This document shows positions 15,881 through 24,710 of a stretch of DNA of 64,000 nucleotides, in pieces. The notes beneath the pieces were generated by a model. It did not search any database. It was not told where the DNA came from and worked only from the letters and a program-made list of their open reading frames with translations. Each line of letters begins with the position of its first letter. The first letter of the stretch is position 1. The stretch is from Desulfofundulus salinus (lineage in GTDB: Bacteria; Bacillota; Desulfotomaculia; Desulfotomaculales; Desulfovirgulaceae): the NCBI RefSeq assembly GCF_003627965.1, contig NZ_RBWE01000001.1, forward strand, positions 1,719,282 to 1,783,281, given 5' to 3'. The translations under genes and the position numbers were made by a program.

Positions 15881-15917
15881 CAACAGATAAAACATCGAGT
15901 AAAAGGTGACGAAAACT

Positions 15918-18179
15918 ATGAAAACCAGGCGGTCAATCATTATTACCGCCCTCATCTTTTTCATGGCCCTTTTCCAGGCCCCCCTGCAGGCTGGCTCTGA
16001 ACCGGCACTGCAAGCCGCCTTGCCGTCGAAAGGTAAACAAGGTAAACCCTTTATGCCTGCACCCCGTGGGGGCAGGGTAGTCATGGTTGTTGTGGATCGG
16101 TTGGGCCTGTCCGATTTAAAGCATTTGCCCCATCTGCAAAAGTTGCAGCAACAGGGTGCATTGGGACTGATGAACGGCAATACGGCAGGGGCCTTAACCC
16201 CGGAAAACACCTATGCTACCATTGGAGCCGGGGCGCATGTTACTGCTAACGGCACGGCTGCTCTGGGCTTCAACGCCCGGGAGAAATTAGAAAGGGGTAC
16301 CGCCGGCGAGGAGTTTTACCGGCGCACGGGCATGGTTGTGGAACCCGACGCGTTGGTCCAGGTAGGTATTGTGCGCATTCACAAACAAAACCAGCAACTG
16401 CCCTATCCAGCCATACCGGGCGCTTTGGGCTCTGCTCTGCATAAAGCGGGCTTGAAAACCGCCGTTTTAGGAAATGCCGACGTTCCCCAGGGGCTGCGGC
16501 GGCAGGCACTGAGCATAGCCATGGATGAAGGCGGCGTGGTAGATTACGGCAATGTAGGTACGGCGATGCTGGCCAGTGATCCCTCCTTCCCGGGGGGGCT
16601 ACGTACCGATTACGAAAAGCTGTTGCACGCTTTTGACCGGCTACCACCGGAGGTATCTCTGGCTGTTCTTGAACTGGGGGATCTCTCGCGGCTGGATGAA
16701 ATGCGCGGCGATGTTTTGGATAAAGTGATGGACAAACAGCGCCGGTTAACTTTAGAAAGGGTGGATCAATTTATCGGGAAACTGGCTTCGCGGCTTGATC
16801 CGCACCGGGACCTGTTGCTTATCGTTTCCCCCACACCCGGGAAAGGCATTTCGGGCGGTTCAAATTACCTGACTCCCATCATGGCCGTTGGGGCGGGGGT
16901 TACTCCCGGTATGCTATCTTCTCCCACCACCAAAAGGGCCGGTGTGGTGATGAACACCGACATTGCCCCAACAGTTTTGCACTTTCTAAGAATAGGGGTA
17001 CCCGGGGAAATGACCGGCCAGCCCATGCGGGTAACGGCTCCCGAAAAGGGTCAAATCGGGCTTTTGGAGCGTATGCTAAACCAGCTCAGTCTTACGTACA
17101 ATATCCGCCCGAACATACAAAAGGGGTATATCTTTTATCAGCTCATTCTGCTTTTGGTATCCCTTTACTGCATTTTTTGGCGGCGCACCAGGTTGGGCCA
17201 GGTGCTGGAACCCTTTTTGCTCTCGGTTATGGTGGTACCCCTGGTCTATTTGCTGCTGCCTTTACTGCCCCAGCCGACGGCCGGGGTGGTTGTTCTAGAA
17301 ATGGTAACGTTAACCGTTCTTATTACTCTGTTAACGGTTTTTATGCATCGCAGGTGGCATCTGGATCCCTTTATCTTTCTTTGCTTTGCCAATGGCGGAA
17401 TGATTTTACTGGATGCCGTACTGGGAGGATCCCTGCAAAAAACAGCCATTATGGGATACGACCCCATTGTTGGCGCCCGCTTTTACGGTATTGGCAATGA
17501 ATACATGGGTATTCTCATCGGTTCAATGATCATAGGCTCTACAACCCTGCTAACCCGTTTACCCCACCGGCGGAAACCCCTGTTGCTCTTTACCGGGGTA
17601 CTTTACCTGGTCACCATTTATATCCTGGCCGCCCCGCAACTGGGTACCAATGTGGGGGGGACCATAGCCGCAACCGGTGCGCTCTTTACTACCTTTTTAC
17701 TGCTCACAGGCCGGTCCCTGACCATTCACAACGTTATCCGGATTGGCCTGGGTTTGGTGGCCGTGCTGGTGGCCTTTATGATTTACGATCTCCATCGCCC
17801 GCCCTGGCTGCAGTCCCACATCGGACGTAACACGGCCCTGGTATTACAGGGCGGTTGGCCGGTAGTGCTGGATATTATCCAGCGCAAGTCGGAGTTGAAC
17901 ATCAAACTGGTCCGCTACACCATCTGGAGCCGCATTTTCCTGGCCAGCCTGGGCAGCCTGGTGCTGCTCTTTCACCGGCCGGTAGGCGTGATGGCGGCCA
18001 TCAGGAGCAAATATCCCGACCTCTTTCGAGGCTTTGTTGGCGTTACGACGGCCAGTATCCTGGCCCTGATTTTTAATGATTCGGGTATAGTGGCCGCAGC
18101 CACCACCATGGTTTTTGGCGCCCCGCCCATGGTTTATCTGGTACTCAAAGAGATTGGTGAAGAAACACCAAAAATGTAA
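15918..18179 (+). CDS. Membrane protein with alkaline-phosphatase-superfamily domain
   Basis: The 753-residue protein starts with a signal peptide (IIITALIFFMALFQAPLQAG). An extracytoplasmic domain of about 380 residues follows, with alkaline-phosphatase / phosphoglyceromutase-superfamily features: VMVVVDRLGLSDL near the start, TPENTYATIGAGAH supplying a possible Thr nucleophile, and VMNTDIAPTVLHFL near its end. The C-terminal half has about eight to ten membrane segments. It may hydrolyse or transfer phosphate groups on envelope polymers. ATG at 15918 is preferred; an in-frame GTG lies at 15906. Confidence 0.75.
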   Translation: MKTRRSIIITALIFFMALFQAPLQAGSEPALQAALPSKGKQGKPFMPAPRGGRVVMVVVDRLGLSDLKHLPHLQKLQQQGALGLMNGNTAGALTPENTYATIGAGAHVTANGTAALGFNAREKLERGTAGEEFYRRTGMVVEPDALVQVGIVRIHKQNQQLPYPAIPGALGSALHKAGLKTAVLGNADVPQGLRRQALSIAMDEGGVVDYGNVGTAMLASDPSFPGGLRTDYEKLLHAFDRLPPEVSLAVLELGDLSRLDEMRGDVLDKVMDKQRRLTLERVDQFIGKLASRLDPHRDLLLIVSPTPGKGISGGSNYLTPIMAVGAGVTPGMLSSPTTKRAGVVMNTDIAPTVLHFLRIGVPGEMTGQPMRVTAPEKGQIGLLERMLNQLSLTYNIRPNIQKGYIFYQLILLLVSLYCIFWRRTRLGQVLEPFLLSVMVVPLVYLLLPLLPQPTAGVVVLEMVTLTVLITLLTVFMHRRWHLDPFIFLCFANGGMILLDAVLGGSLQKTAIMGYDPIVGARFYGIGNEYMGILIGSMIIGSTTLLTRLPHRRKPLLLFTGVLYLVTIYILAAPQLGTNVGGTIAATGALFTTFLLLTGRSLTIHNVIRIGLGLVAVLVAFMIYDLHRPPWLQSHIGRNTALVLQGGWPVVLDIIQRKSELNIKLVRYTIWSRIFLASLGSLVLLFHRPVGVMAAIRSKYPDLFRGFVGVTTASILALIFNDSGIVAAATTMVFGAPPMVYLVLKEIGEETPKM

Positions 18180-18210
18180 AAGAACCCTATTAGGACCTTT
18201 AAAATTTTAT

Positions 18211-18238
18211 TTGACAACCACAAATCTTATGCTACAAT
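18211..18238 (+). promoter_or_regulatory. Promoter of speD
   Basis: TTGACA (18211-18216) and TACAAT (18233-18238) are 16 bases apart, with TG just before the -10 (extended -10). Confidence 0.75.
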
Positions 18239-18246
18239 TGAACTTG

Positions 18247-18302
18247 ATTGGAATTGGCCAATCCTGACAAATGTCGAGTTTGTCAGGTGGCTTGATTCCA
18301 AT
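18247..18302 (+). promoter_or_regulatory. Structured leader of speD
   Basis: The transcript folds into a long interrupted hairpin. ATTGGAAT (18247-18254) pairs with ATTCCAAT (18295-18302), GCC with GGC, and CCTGACAAA (18263-18271) with TTTGTCAGG (18279-18287) around a 7-base loop. It begins close to the expected transcript start and ends 33 bases before the start codon. No T-run follows, so it is not a simple terminator. A regulatory leader is likely but matches no riboswitch I know. Confidence 0.65.
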
Positions 18303-18335
18303 AATATTTTGGGTCAAAGGGGGAAGATAACTAAG

Positions 18336-18728
18336 ATGAAACACTTGGGCCGCCATGTCTTGGCTGAAATTTATGGCTGCGAATTCGACATCCTCAACGA
18401 CATCGAAAAAGTGGAAGAAATCATGGTTAATGCAGCCCTCGAAGCAGGAGCGGAAGTACGAGAATGCGTGTTCCATAAATTCAGCCCGCAGGGAGTCAGC
18501 GGCGTGGTGGTTATCTCCGAGTCCCACCTGGCCATCCATACCTGGCCGGAGCTGGGTTATGCAGCGGTTGATGTGTTTACCTGTGGTGATAAGGTCGATC
18601 CCTGGGATGCCTGCAACTACCTGACCAGCCAATTTCGTGCCAAGCACATGTCGGCCAGAGAAACCAAACGCGGTATCTTTCCCGTGGCTGAACAAGTGGC
18701 TGAGCAACAGGTAGCTGTCAATCTTTAG
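18336..18728 (+). CDS. speD: S-adenosylmethionine decarboxylase proenzyme
   Basis: The 130-residue pyruvoyl enzyme makes decarboxylated SAM, the aminopropyl donor for spermidine. The self-cleavage site is in [13 protein letters not shown]. Ser63 becomes the pyruvoyl group, and His68 and Cys83 are the processing and catalytic residues at the positions known for the prokaryotic class (SpeH/SpeD type). ATG at 18336 follows AAAGGGGGAAG. It stands alone with its own promoter, leader hairpin and terminator; speE is not next to it. Confidence 0.95.
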   Translation: MKHLGRHVLAEIYGCEFDILNDIEKVEEIMVNAALEAGAEVRECVFHKFSPQGVSGVVVISESHLAIHTWPELGYAAVDVFTCGDKVDPWDACNYLTSQFRAKHMSARETKRGIFPVAEQVAEQQVAVNL

Positions 18729-18766
18729 GAGGGGGATTTTTATTAGTACCCGGCTAACCAAGGGCT

Positions 18767-18814
18767 AGTGAGCCTTGCGATCTGAAAAAAGATTGCAGGG
18801 CTCACTGCATTTTT
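18767..18814 (+). terminator. Terminator of speD
   Basis: AGTGAGCC and GGCTCACT form the outer stem with GCGATCT/AGATTGC inside, followed by a T-run after a few bases. Confidence 0.8.
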
Positions 18815-18893
18815 CGGCCATTTTTCACACCGGGAAGGAAATTTTTTAGCCGTAACGAATTAATACTAAGTTAGGGTAAAAAGGAGGTCTAAA

Positions 18894-19646
18894 ATGTTCG
18901 ACCGGGTACTCGCCCCCATTAAATCAGAACTTCAGCAAGCGCAAAACATACTGGCCAAATCCTATCAGATCCGGGCCGGGCACCTTGGCAGGTTTGCCCG
19001 TTTGGTACCCGGCAGTTTTCATGACATCATCCGCCCCGCCCTGGTACTGTTGTCGGCCAGGATTTTTGCGCCTCTAAACTCCCAGGCCGTTGCCCTGGCA
19101 GCCGTCATACAGTTCATTTACCTGGCTGCCCGCATACACCGTAATGTCCGGGAGTGCCCCGGACCGGGGGACCCGACAGACGGCTACCAGTTTCCGGTGC
19201 TGGTTGGAGACTACTTTTACAGCCGGTTTTTTACATGCCTGTGCGACTACGGTGTGGTGAAGTACTTAAAACCCCTTTCTGGAATAATCTGTGAAATGAG
19301 TGAGGGCGGTATCCTGCGTGTCAAAAGTGAAGATGGGCCGCCAAATGCGGATGTGCTCAAACAAATTGTCTACAAGGAAACGGCCATCCTTTTTGGCGGC
19401 GGCTGCCGGCTGGCTGGCCACCTGGCCGGTGCGTCGGAACGGGAACAAAAAGCGCTGGACAGGCTGGGAACAAGCTTTGGTATGGCCGTGGGACTAAGCG
19501 AATATGCCCAGGAAACCAACGGCTACCTTGAGGAAGCCCTCCTGGCTCTGACTGGTCTTCCCCCAGGGGAAAGTCGCGATATTTTAGAACAATTAATCCT
19601 GCTTTTCCAAAAACAAAACGCGGGACTGGCCGTCCAGGTAGGATAA
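18894..19646 (+). CDS. HepS-like polyprenyl synthase subunit without catalytic motifs
   Basis: The 250-residue protein follows the helical polyprenyl synthase plan (PALVLLSARIFAP, then AAVIQFIYLAARIHRNV). Both aspartate-rich motifs are lost: the first DDxxD position reads HRNVRE and the second reads LSEYAQE. This resembles the small regulatory subunit of heterodimeric heptaprenyl diphosphate synthases (HepS), which in Bacillus also precedes menG. The catalytic partner may be the complete enzyme at 49177-50139. It starts the menaquinone gene cluster, with AAAGGAGG before the ATG. Confidence 0.65.
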   Translation: MFDRVLAPIKSELQQAQNILAKSYQIRAGHLGRFARLVPGSFHDIIRPALVLLSARIFAPLNSQAVALAAVIQFIYLAARIHRNVRECPGPGDPTDGYQFPVLVGDYFYSRFFTCLCDYGVVKYLKPLSGIICEMSEGGILRVKSEDGPPNADVLKQIVYKETAILFGGGCRLAGHLAGASEREQKALDRLGTSFGMAVGLSEYAQETNGYLEEALLALTGLPPGESRDILEQLILLFQKQNAGLAVQVG

Positions 19647-19665
19647 GCAAAAAGGAGCAAGATTA

Positions 19666-20391
19666 ATGGTCCACATTCCATCACCCTATCGCAGCAAAGA
19701 AGAATATGTACATGCCATCTTTTCTTCCATTGCCCACCGCTACGACCTTTTGAACACCGCTTTGAGCTTTAACCGGGACAAGTACTGGCGCCGTTTCGCC
19801 GCCGCCCAGACCGGCCTGCAGCCGGGAGGCTACGGCCTGGATGTCTGCTGCGGGACGGGGATGCTCACCATCGAGCAGGCGCGCCTGGCCGGACCCCGGG
19901 GCCGGGTGGTAGGGCTGGATTTTTGTGAAAACATGCTGGCAAAGGCCAGGGAAAACGTTAAAAAAACTCCCTTTTCCGAACAAATCCAGTTTGTGCAGGG
20001 AAATGCCATTAATTTGCCCTTCCCGGATAATACCTTTGACTGTGCCACTATTGGCTTCGCCCTGCGCAATGTACCGGATATCCGCAAAACCATAAGTGAA
20101 ATGGCGCGGGTGGTCCGGCCAGGGGGCAAAGTAGTATCCCTGGAATTGTCCAAACCCAGCGCCCCCCTTTTCAAGCAGCTCTATTACTTTTATTTCAATC
20201 ACCTGGTACCCCTTCTAGGACGTCTGGGAATCGGCTTCGATGGCCCGTACAGCTACCTGCCCAATTCCTTAAAGGATTTTCCCCATCAACGGGAAATCAA
20301 AGAGCTCTTTCGTGATGTGGGCCTGGCAGATGCCCGCTACTACGAACTTACCGGGGGAATTGTTACCGTACACGTGGGTACCGTGGTTTAA
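19666..20391 (+). CDS. menG: Demethylmenaquinone methyltransferase
   Basis: The 241-residue class I SAM methyltransferase is of the UbiE/MenG family and catalyses the last methylation of menaquinone. Motifs are LDVCCGTGMLT (SAM loop, near 58), VVGLDFCENML and the UbiE signature region NVPDIRKTISEMARVVRPGG. It lies 19 bases after the HepS-like gene and 15 before ubiD. Length is normal for the family. Confidence 0.93.
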   Translation: MVHIPSPYRSKEEYVHAIFSSIAHRYDLLNTALSFNRDKYWRRFAAAQTGLQPGGYGLDVCCGTGMLTIEQARLAGPRGRVVGLDFCENMLAKARENVKKTPFSEQIQFVQGNAINLPFPDNTFDCATIGFALRNVPDIRKTISEMARVVRPGGKVVSLELSKPSAPLFKQLYYFYFNHLVPLLGRLGIGFDGPYSYLPNSLKDFPHQREIKELFRDVGLADARYYELTGGIVTVHVGTVV

Positions 20392-20406
20392 GGCGGAGGT
20401 AGTGTC

Positions 20407-21843
20407 ATGGCTTATAAAGATTTGCGGGCCTTCCTTTCTGTACTGGAAAGGAGGGGGATGTTAAAAAGAATCACCACGGAAGTGGATGTGGAACTGGAAA
20501 TAACCGAGATTACAGACCGGGTTTGCAAAGCCGGCGGGCCGGCATTGCTTTTTGAAAATGTGCGGGGTTACGATATGCCCGTGTTGACCAATGCCTTTGG
20601 TTCCCTGGAACGGATGTGTCTGGCCCTGGAGGTAGAAAACCTGGATCAGATTGGAGAAGAATTAATTAGTATTTTGCAACCTGCCGAACTGCCTGTAACT
20701 TTCATAGATAAGCTAAAAGCCATACCGAAGCTGGCCCAGTTGTCCTCGTTTATACCCAAAATAGTGAAGACCGGTCCCTGCAAGGAAGTAATTATCCGGG
20801 ATAACCCTTCCTTGAAAGAACTGCCCGTGCTCAAATGCTGGCCCCGGGATGGAGGGCCATTTATCACCCTGCCCCTGGTCTTCACCCGGGACCCTCTTAC
20901 GGGACGGCGCAATGTAGGTATGTACCGCATGCAGGTTTTCGACGAACGTACCACGGGTATGCACTGGCACATCCATAAGGGAGGGGCAGAACATGTGCGA
21001 AACTATGATGGGCCCATGCCCGTAGCAGTGGCCATTGGTGCCGACCCGGCTGTTATTTATGCGGCGACGGCCCCTCTGCCTTCCGGAATCGACGAAATGC
21101 TCTTTGCCGGTTTTTTACGCAAGGAACCGGTGGAACTGGTACGCTGTGAAACGGTGGACCTGGAGGTTCCGGCCAATGCCGAAATCATCCTGGAAGGTTA
21201 CGTGGACCCGCGGGAAACCCGCCTGGAGGGACCCTTTGGTGACCACACGGGCTATTATTCTCTGCCGGATCATTACCCGGTTTTCCATTTGACCTGTATT
21301 ACCCGGCGTAAAAACCCCATTTACACCGCGACCATTGTGGGCAAACCACCAATGGAAGACGCCTATCTCGGTAAGGCCACCGAGCGCATCTTTTTGCCCC
21401 TGATGCGGCTGCAGCTACCGGAAATTGTGGACATAAATATGCCCTTTGAGGGAGTATTTCATAACTGTGTTATTGTATCAATTAAAAAACATTACCCGGG
21501 GCAGGCCAAAAAGGTAATGTGCGCCCTGTGGGGTATGGGGCTGATGATGCTGGCCAAGCTGATTATTGTGGTGGATGAAAATGTGGATGTACAAAACCTT
21601 TCCGAAGTAATGTGGAGGGTATTCAATAATGTCGACCCGCGCCGGGATGTCCTGATGGTGGACGGCCCCCTGGACGCCCTGGATCATTCGTCGCCCTTAC
21701 CCCATTACGGCAGTAAAATGGGCATTGACGCCACCCGGAAAGGTCCCGGAGAAGGACATATGAGGGAATGGCCCCCGGATATAGAGATGAGCGCAGACAT
21801 CAAGGAACTTGTAGACAGGAAGTGGGAGAGCTATGGTTTATAG
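20407..21843 (+). CDS. UbiD-family decarboxylase (probable MqnL)
   Basis: The 478-residue UbiD-family prenylated-FMN decarboxylase is in a futalosine-pathway cluster, so it most likely decarboxylates a 1,4-dihydroxy-6-naphthoate-derived intermediate (MqnL role). Typical features are the start YKDLRAFLSVLERRGMLKRI, the central MYRMQVFDERTTGMHWHIHK with conserved residues for prenyl-FMN and metal binding, and EGPFGDHTGYYSLPD. It overlaps the next gene by 11 bases. No ubiX-like gene is visible in the window. Confidence 0.88.
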   Translation: MAYKDLRAFLSVLERRGMLKRITTEVDVELEITEITDRVCKAGGPALLFENVRGYDMPVLTNAFGSLERMCLALEVENLDQIGEELISILQPAELPVTFIDKLKAIPKLAQLSSFIPKIVKTGPCKEVIIRDNPSLKELPVLKCWPRDGGPFITLPLVFTRDPLTGRRNVGMYRMQVFDERTTGMHWHIHKGGAEHVRNYDGPMPVAVAIGADPAVIYAATAPLPSGIDEMLFAGFLRKEPVELVRCETVDLEVPANAEIILEGYVDPRETRLEGPFGDHTGYYSLPDHYPVFHLTCITRRKNPIYTATIVGKPPMEDAYLGKATERIFLPLMRLQLPEIVDINMPFEGVFHNCVIVSIKKHYPGQAKKVMCALWGMGLMMLAKLIIVVDENVDVQNLSEVMWRVFNNVDPRRDVLMVDGPLDALDHSSPLPHYGSKMGIDATRKGPGEGHMREWPPDIEMSADIKELVDRKWESYGL

Positions 21844-22711
21844 GGTAGTGCACAAGACACGCATTGTCCTGGAAATGATTAAATTTGAACATACCGTTTT
21901 TGCCCTGCCCTTTGCTTATGTGGGTGCGCTCCTGGTACAAAAACAAATACCCAGCCTGCACGACCTGCTCTGGATTACTCTGGCCATGGTGGGGGCCCGC
22001 ACTGCCGCCATGTCTCTCAACCGGTTAATTGACCGGCATATTGATGCGCTAAATCCCCGTACAGCCAACCGGGCTCTGCCCCGGGGCTTGGTTAACGTAA
22101 AGGAAGTATGGCTTTTAGTCATCCTTTCCTTTGCCCTGTTGTTTCTGTCGGCCTACCAGTTGAGCCCTCTGGCCTTTAAGCTGTTTCCGGTTGCAGTGGC
22201 GGTCCTCTCCTTTTATTCTTTTACCAAGCGTTTTTCCTGGGCCTGCCATCTTTTTTTGGGTCTGGCCCTGGGGCTGGCCCCGGTGGGTGCCTGGATTGCC
22301 ATTGCCAATCGTTTTGATCTGGCCCCTGTACTCATCGGGTTGGGGGTTCTTTTCTGGGTGGCAGGTTTTGATATTATTTATGCCTGCGATGACTATGACT
22401 TTGACCGTAAATACGGTATTTACTCCATTCCGGCCCGTTTTGGCCTGGAACGGGCATTACTAATTTCAACCTTTTTTCACATTGTCGCACCGATATTTTT
22501 CATCTCCGTGGCTTTTATCTTAAACCTGGGAATATTTTACCTGGCGGGTGTGCTGATTGCCGTGGTCCTTTTATTCAAACAGCATACCCTGGTTTCACCC
22601 CAAGACCTTTCCCGTGCTGGAGTGGCTTTCTTCAATCTTAACGGGACTTTAAGCGTAGTAATGTTTATCTTTACCCTTTTAGACGTGCTCTTTCCCCTGC
22701 ACCTTTTTTAG
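21833..22711 (+). CDS. UbiA-family prenyltransferase (probable MqnP)
   Basis: The 292-residue integral membrane prenyltransferase has about eight to nine TM segments. The first Asp-rich motif is SLNRLIDRHIDALNPRTANR and the second ACDDYDFDRKYG, both needed for Mg-diphosphate binding. In this operon it should attach the polyprenyl chain to the naphthoate ring (MqnP role). It overlaps the UbiD gene, so translation is coupled. Confidence 0.9.
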   Translation: MVYRVVHKTRIVLEMIKFEHTVFALPFAYVGALLVQKQIPSLHDLLWITLAMVGARTAAMSLNRLIDRHIDALNPRTANRALPRGLVNVKEVWLLVILSFALLFLSAYQLSPLAFKLFPVAVAVLSFYSFTKRFSWACHLFLGLALGLAPVGAWIAIANRFDLAPVLIGLGVLFWVAGFDIIYACDDYDFDRKYGIYSIPARFGLERALLISTFFHIVAPIFFISVAFILNLGIFYLAGVLIAVVLLFKQHTLVSPQDLSRAGVAFFNLNGTLSVVMFIFTLLDVLFPLHLF

Positions 22712-22752
22712 TTAGGGAAGGCACTTAAAAAAATCTAAGGGAGAAGGAGATT

Positions 22753-23859
22753 ATGGACAAATTTTTTGTTTTTGAAGAATTAAGGGACATCGCCGAAAAA
22801 GTGCAGGCGGGAGAACGCCTGAGCTTTGAAGACGGGGTGCGTTTATTTAAATCCGGGGATCTTTTAACCATTGGTTACCTGGCCGACCAGGTCCGCCAGC
22901 GGAAAAACGGCAACCGCGCGTACTTCATTGTCAACCGGCATATCAACCATACGAATATTTGCATCAATCGCTGCCCCCTATGTGCCTTCGGGCGGGATCC
23001 CGGCGACCGGGGAGCCTATACCATGACCCTTGATGAAATTGAAACCCGGGCGCTGGAATGCCGGGGACAGGGTGTATCGGAAATTCATATTGTAGGCGGA
23101 TTAAATGATTCGCTGGACCTGGAATACTATCTGGAAATGCTGCGCCGGGTGCGCCGGGCCCTGCCGGGAACGATAATTCAGGGCTTTACGGCCGTAGAGG
23201 TAGATTACCTGGCCCGGAGCAACGGACTCTCCATTAAAAAAACCCTGGAACTGCTAAAAGACGCCGGACTGGACTCCTTACCAGGCGGAGGGGCGGAAAT
23301 ATTTGCCCCACGGGTGCGGGAGCGGATCTGCCCTCGCAAAATCAGCGGCGACCGCTGGCTGGAAGTGCACGAAACGGCCCATCGCCTGGGCATGCGGACC
23401 AACGCTACTATGCTTTACGGCCATATTGAAACCATTGAAGAACGGGTAGAACATTTAATCAGGCTGCGGGAATTACAGGATCGCACTGGCGGTTTTCTGG
23501 CCTTTATCCCCCTGGCATTCCATCCCAAAAACACCGGGCTGGAATCCCTGGGACTGGCCGGCACTACCGGTTACGAGGATTTAAAAGTGCTGGCTATTGC
23601 CCGTCTGATGCTGGATAACTTCGATCACATCAAAGCCTTTTGGATTATGATTGGCCCTAAACTGGCTCAGGTAGCCCTTTCCTTCGGGGTGGACGATCTG
23701 GACGGCACGGTGGTGGAGGAAAAAATTGCCCACGACGCGGGTGCTGAAACGGACCAGTACATGCCCAAGCAAAAACTCATTAAAATGATCCGGGCAGCAG
23801 GGCGAATACCGGTAGAACGGGATACCCTGTATAATGTACTCTGGGAGGGGTTGCAGTGA
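22753..23859 (+). CDS. mqnE: Aminofutalosine synthase
   Basis: The 368-residue radical SAM enzyme joins the chorismate-derived enolpyruvate product to SAM to make aminofutalosine. The cluster motif is C70-x3-C74-x2-C77 (CINRCPLCAF), with GGLNDSLDLEYY and [11 protein letters not shown] characteristic of the MqnE/MqnC pair. It is distinguished from MqnC by the NRHINHTNIC context and gene order before mqnA. ATG follows GAGAAGGAGATT. It overlaps mqnA by 4 bases. Confidence 0.93.
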   Translation: MDKFFVFEELRDIAEKVQAGERLSFEDGVRLFKSGDLLTIGYLADQVRQRKNGNRAYFIVNRHINHTNICINRCPLCAFGRDPGDRGAYTMTLDEIETRALECRGQGVSEIHIVGGLNDSLDLEYYLEMLRRVRRALPGTIIQGFTAVEVDYLARSNGLSIKKTLELLKDAGLDSLPGGGAEIFAPRVRERICPRKISGDRWLEVHETAHRLGMRTNATMLYGHIETIEERVEHLIRLRELQDRTGGFLAFIPLAFHPKNTGLESLGLAGTTGYEDLKVLAIARLMLDNFDHIKAFWIMIGPKLAQVALSFGVDDLDGTVVEEKIAHDAGAETDQYMPKQKLIKMIRAAGRIPVERDTLYNVLWEGLQ

Positions 23860-24710
23860 CCAGGTTGCGCCTGGGGCAGGTAGAATACCTGAACTGTCTG
23901 CCGGTCTACCATGCCCTGGAGGAGGGGTTACTTCCATTGGACGGGGAACTGGTAAAGGGACCCCCTACCAGGTTAAACCGCATGTTTTTCGAGGGAAATC
24001 TCCACTGCACCCCTCTTTCGTCCATTGAATACGCCCGCCACGCCGGGGATTGTTTCATTTTACCCCGCCTATCCATAGCCAGCGACGGCAGAGTGGCCAG
24101 CGTCCTTTTCTTTAGCTATCTCCCGGTTACCGAACTGGAGGGGAAAAAGGTTTGCGTAACCACGGCCTCGGCTACCTCCGTGGTTTTACTACGCATCCTC
24201 TTTGAACATTACTACCACGTGGAGGTAGAACTCTACCCCGTGAAAGCGGATTTAAAGACCATGCTGGAAATGGGAGACGGGGCGCTGCTCATTGGTGACG
24301 ACGCCATGCTGGCCCACCAGCAGGTAATCCGGGAAAATATGCCGGTGTTCATCACCGACCTGGGCCAGGCCTGGAAAGACTTCACTGGGGAAAAGATGGT
24401 TTATGCCCTGTGGGTAATCAGGCGGGAATTTGCCGAAACCTACCCCCAGGAAACTACCACCCTGGCCAAACTGCTCTACCACTCCCGGGAAATAGGTATG
24501 GGGAATTTGCCCGCGCTTATTAAAAAAGCACACCGGCGCACCGAACTGCCCTTGCCGGTACTGGAAGATTATTTTCACATCATCCGTTACGACTTTGACG
24601 GGGACTACCGCCGGGCATTGCTCACTTTTTATGACTATGCCTACAAGAGCGGCATCATCGAAGAAAGGGTCAGGCTTTTAGTCTGGGGTGAAGACAAGTG
24701 CCAGAGGTAA
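23856..24710 (+). CDS. mqnA: Chorismate dehydratase
   Basis: The 284-residue periplasmic-binding-protein-fold enzyme converts chorismate to 3-[(1-carboxyvinyl)oxy]benzoate, the first futalosine step. The start LRLGQVEYLNCLPVYHALEE and the middle GALLIGDDAMLAHQ are family hallmarks. The GTG start overlaps the mqnE stop, and it overlaps mqnC by 13 bases, so mqnE-mqnA-mqnC are coupled. Confidence 0.92.
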   Translation: MTRLRLGQVEYLNCLPVYHALEEGLLPLDGELVKGPPTRLNRMFFEGNLHCTPLSSIEYARHAGDCFILPRLSIASDGRVASVLFFSYLPVTELEGKKVCVTTASATSVVLLRILFEHYYHVEVELYPVKADLKTMLEMGDGALLIGDDAMLAHQQVIRENMPVFITDLGQAWKDFTGEKMVYALWVIRREFAETYPQETTTLAKLLYHSREIGMGNLPALIKKAHRRTELPLPVLEDYFHIIRYDFDGDYRRALLTFYDYAYKSGIIEERVRLLVWGEDKCQR

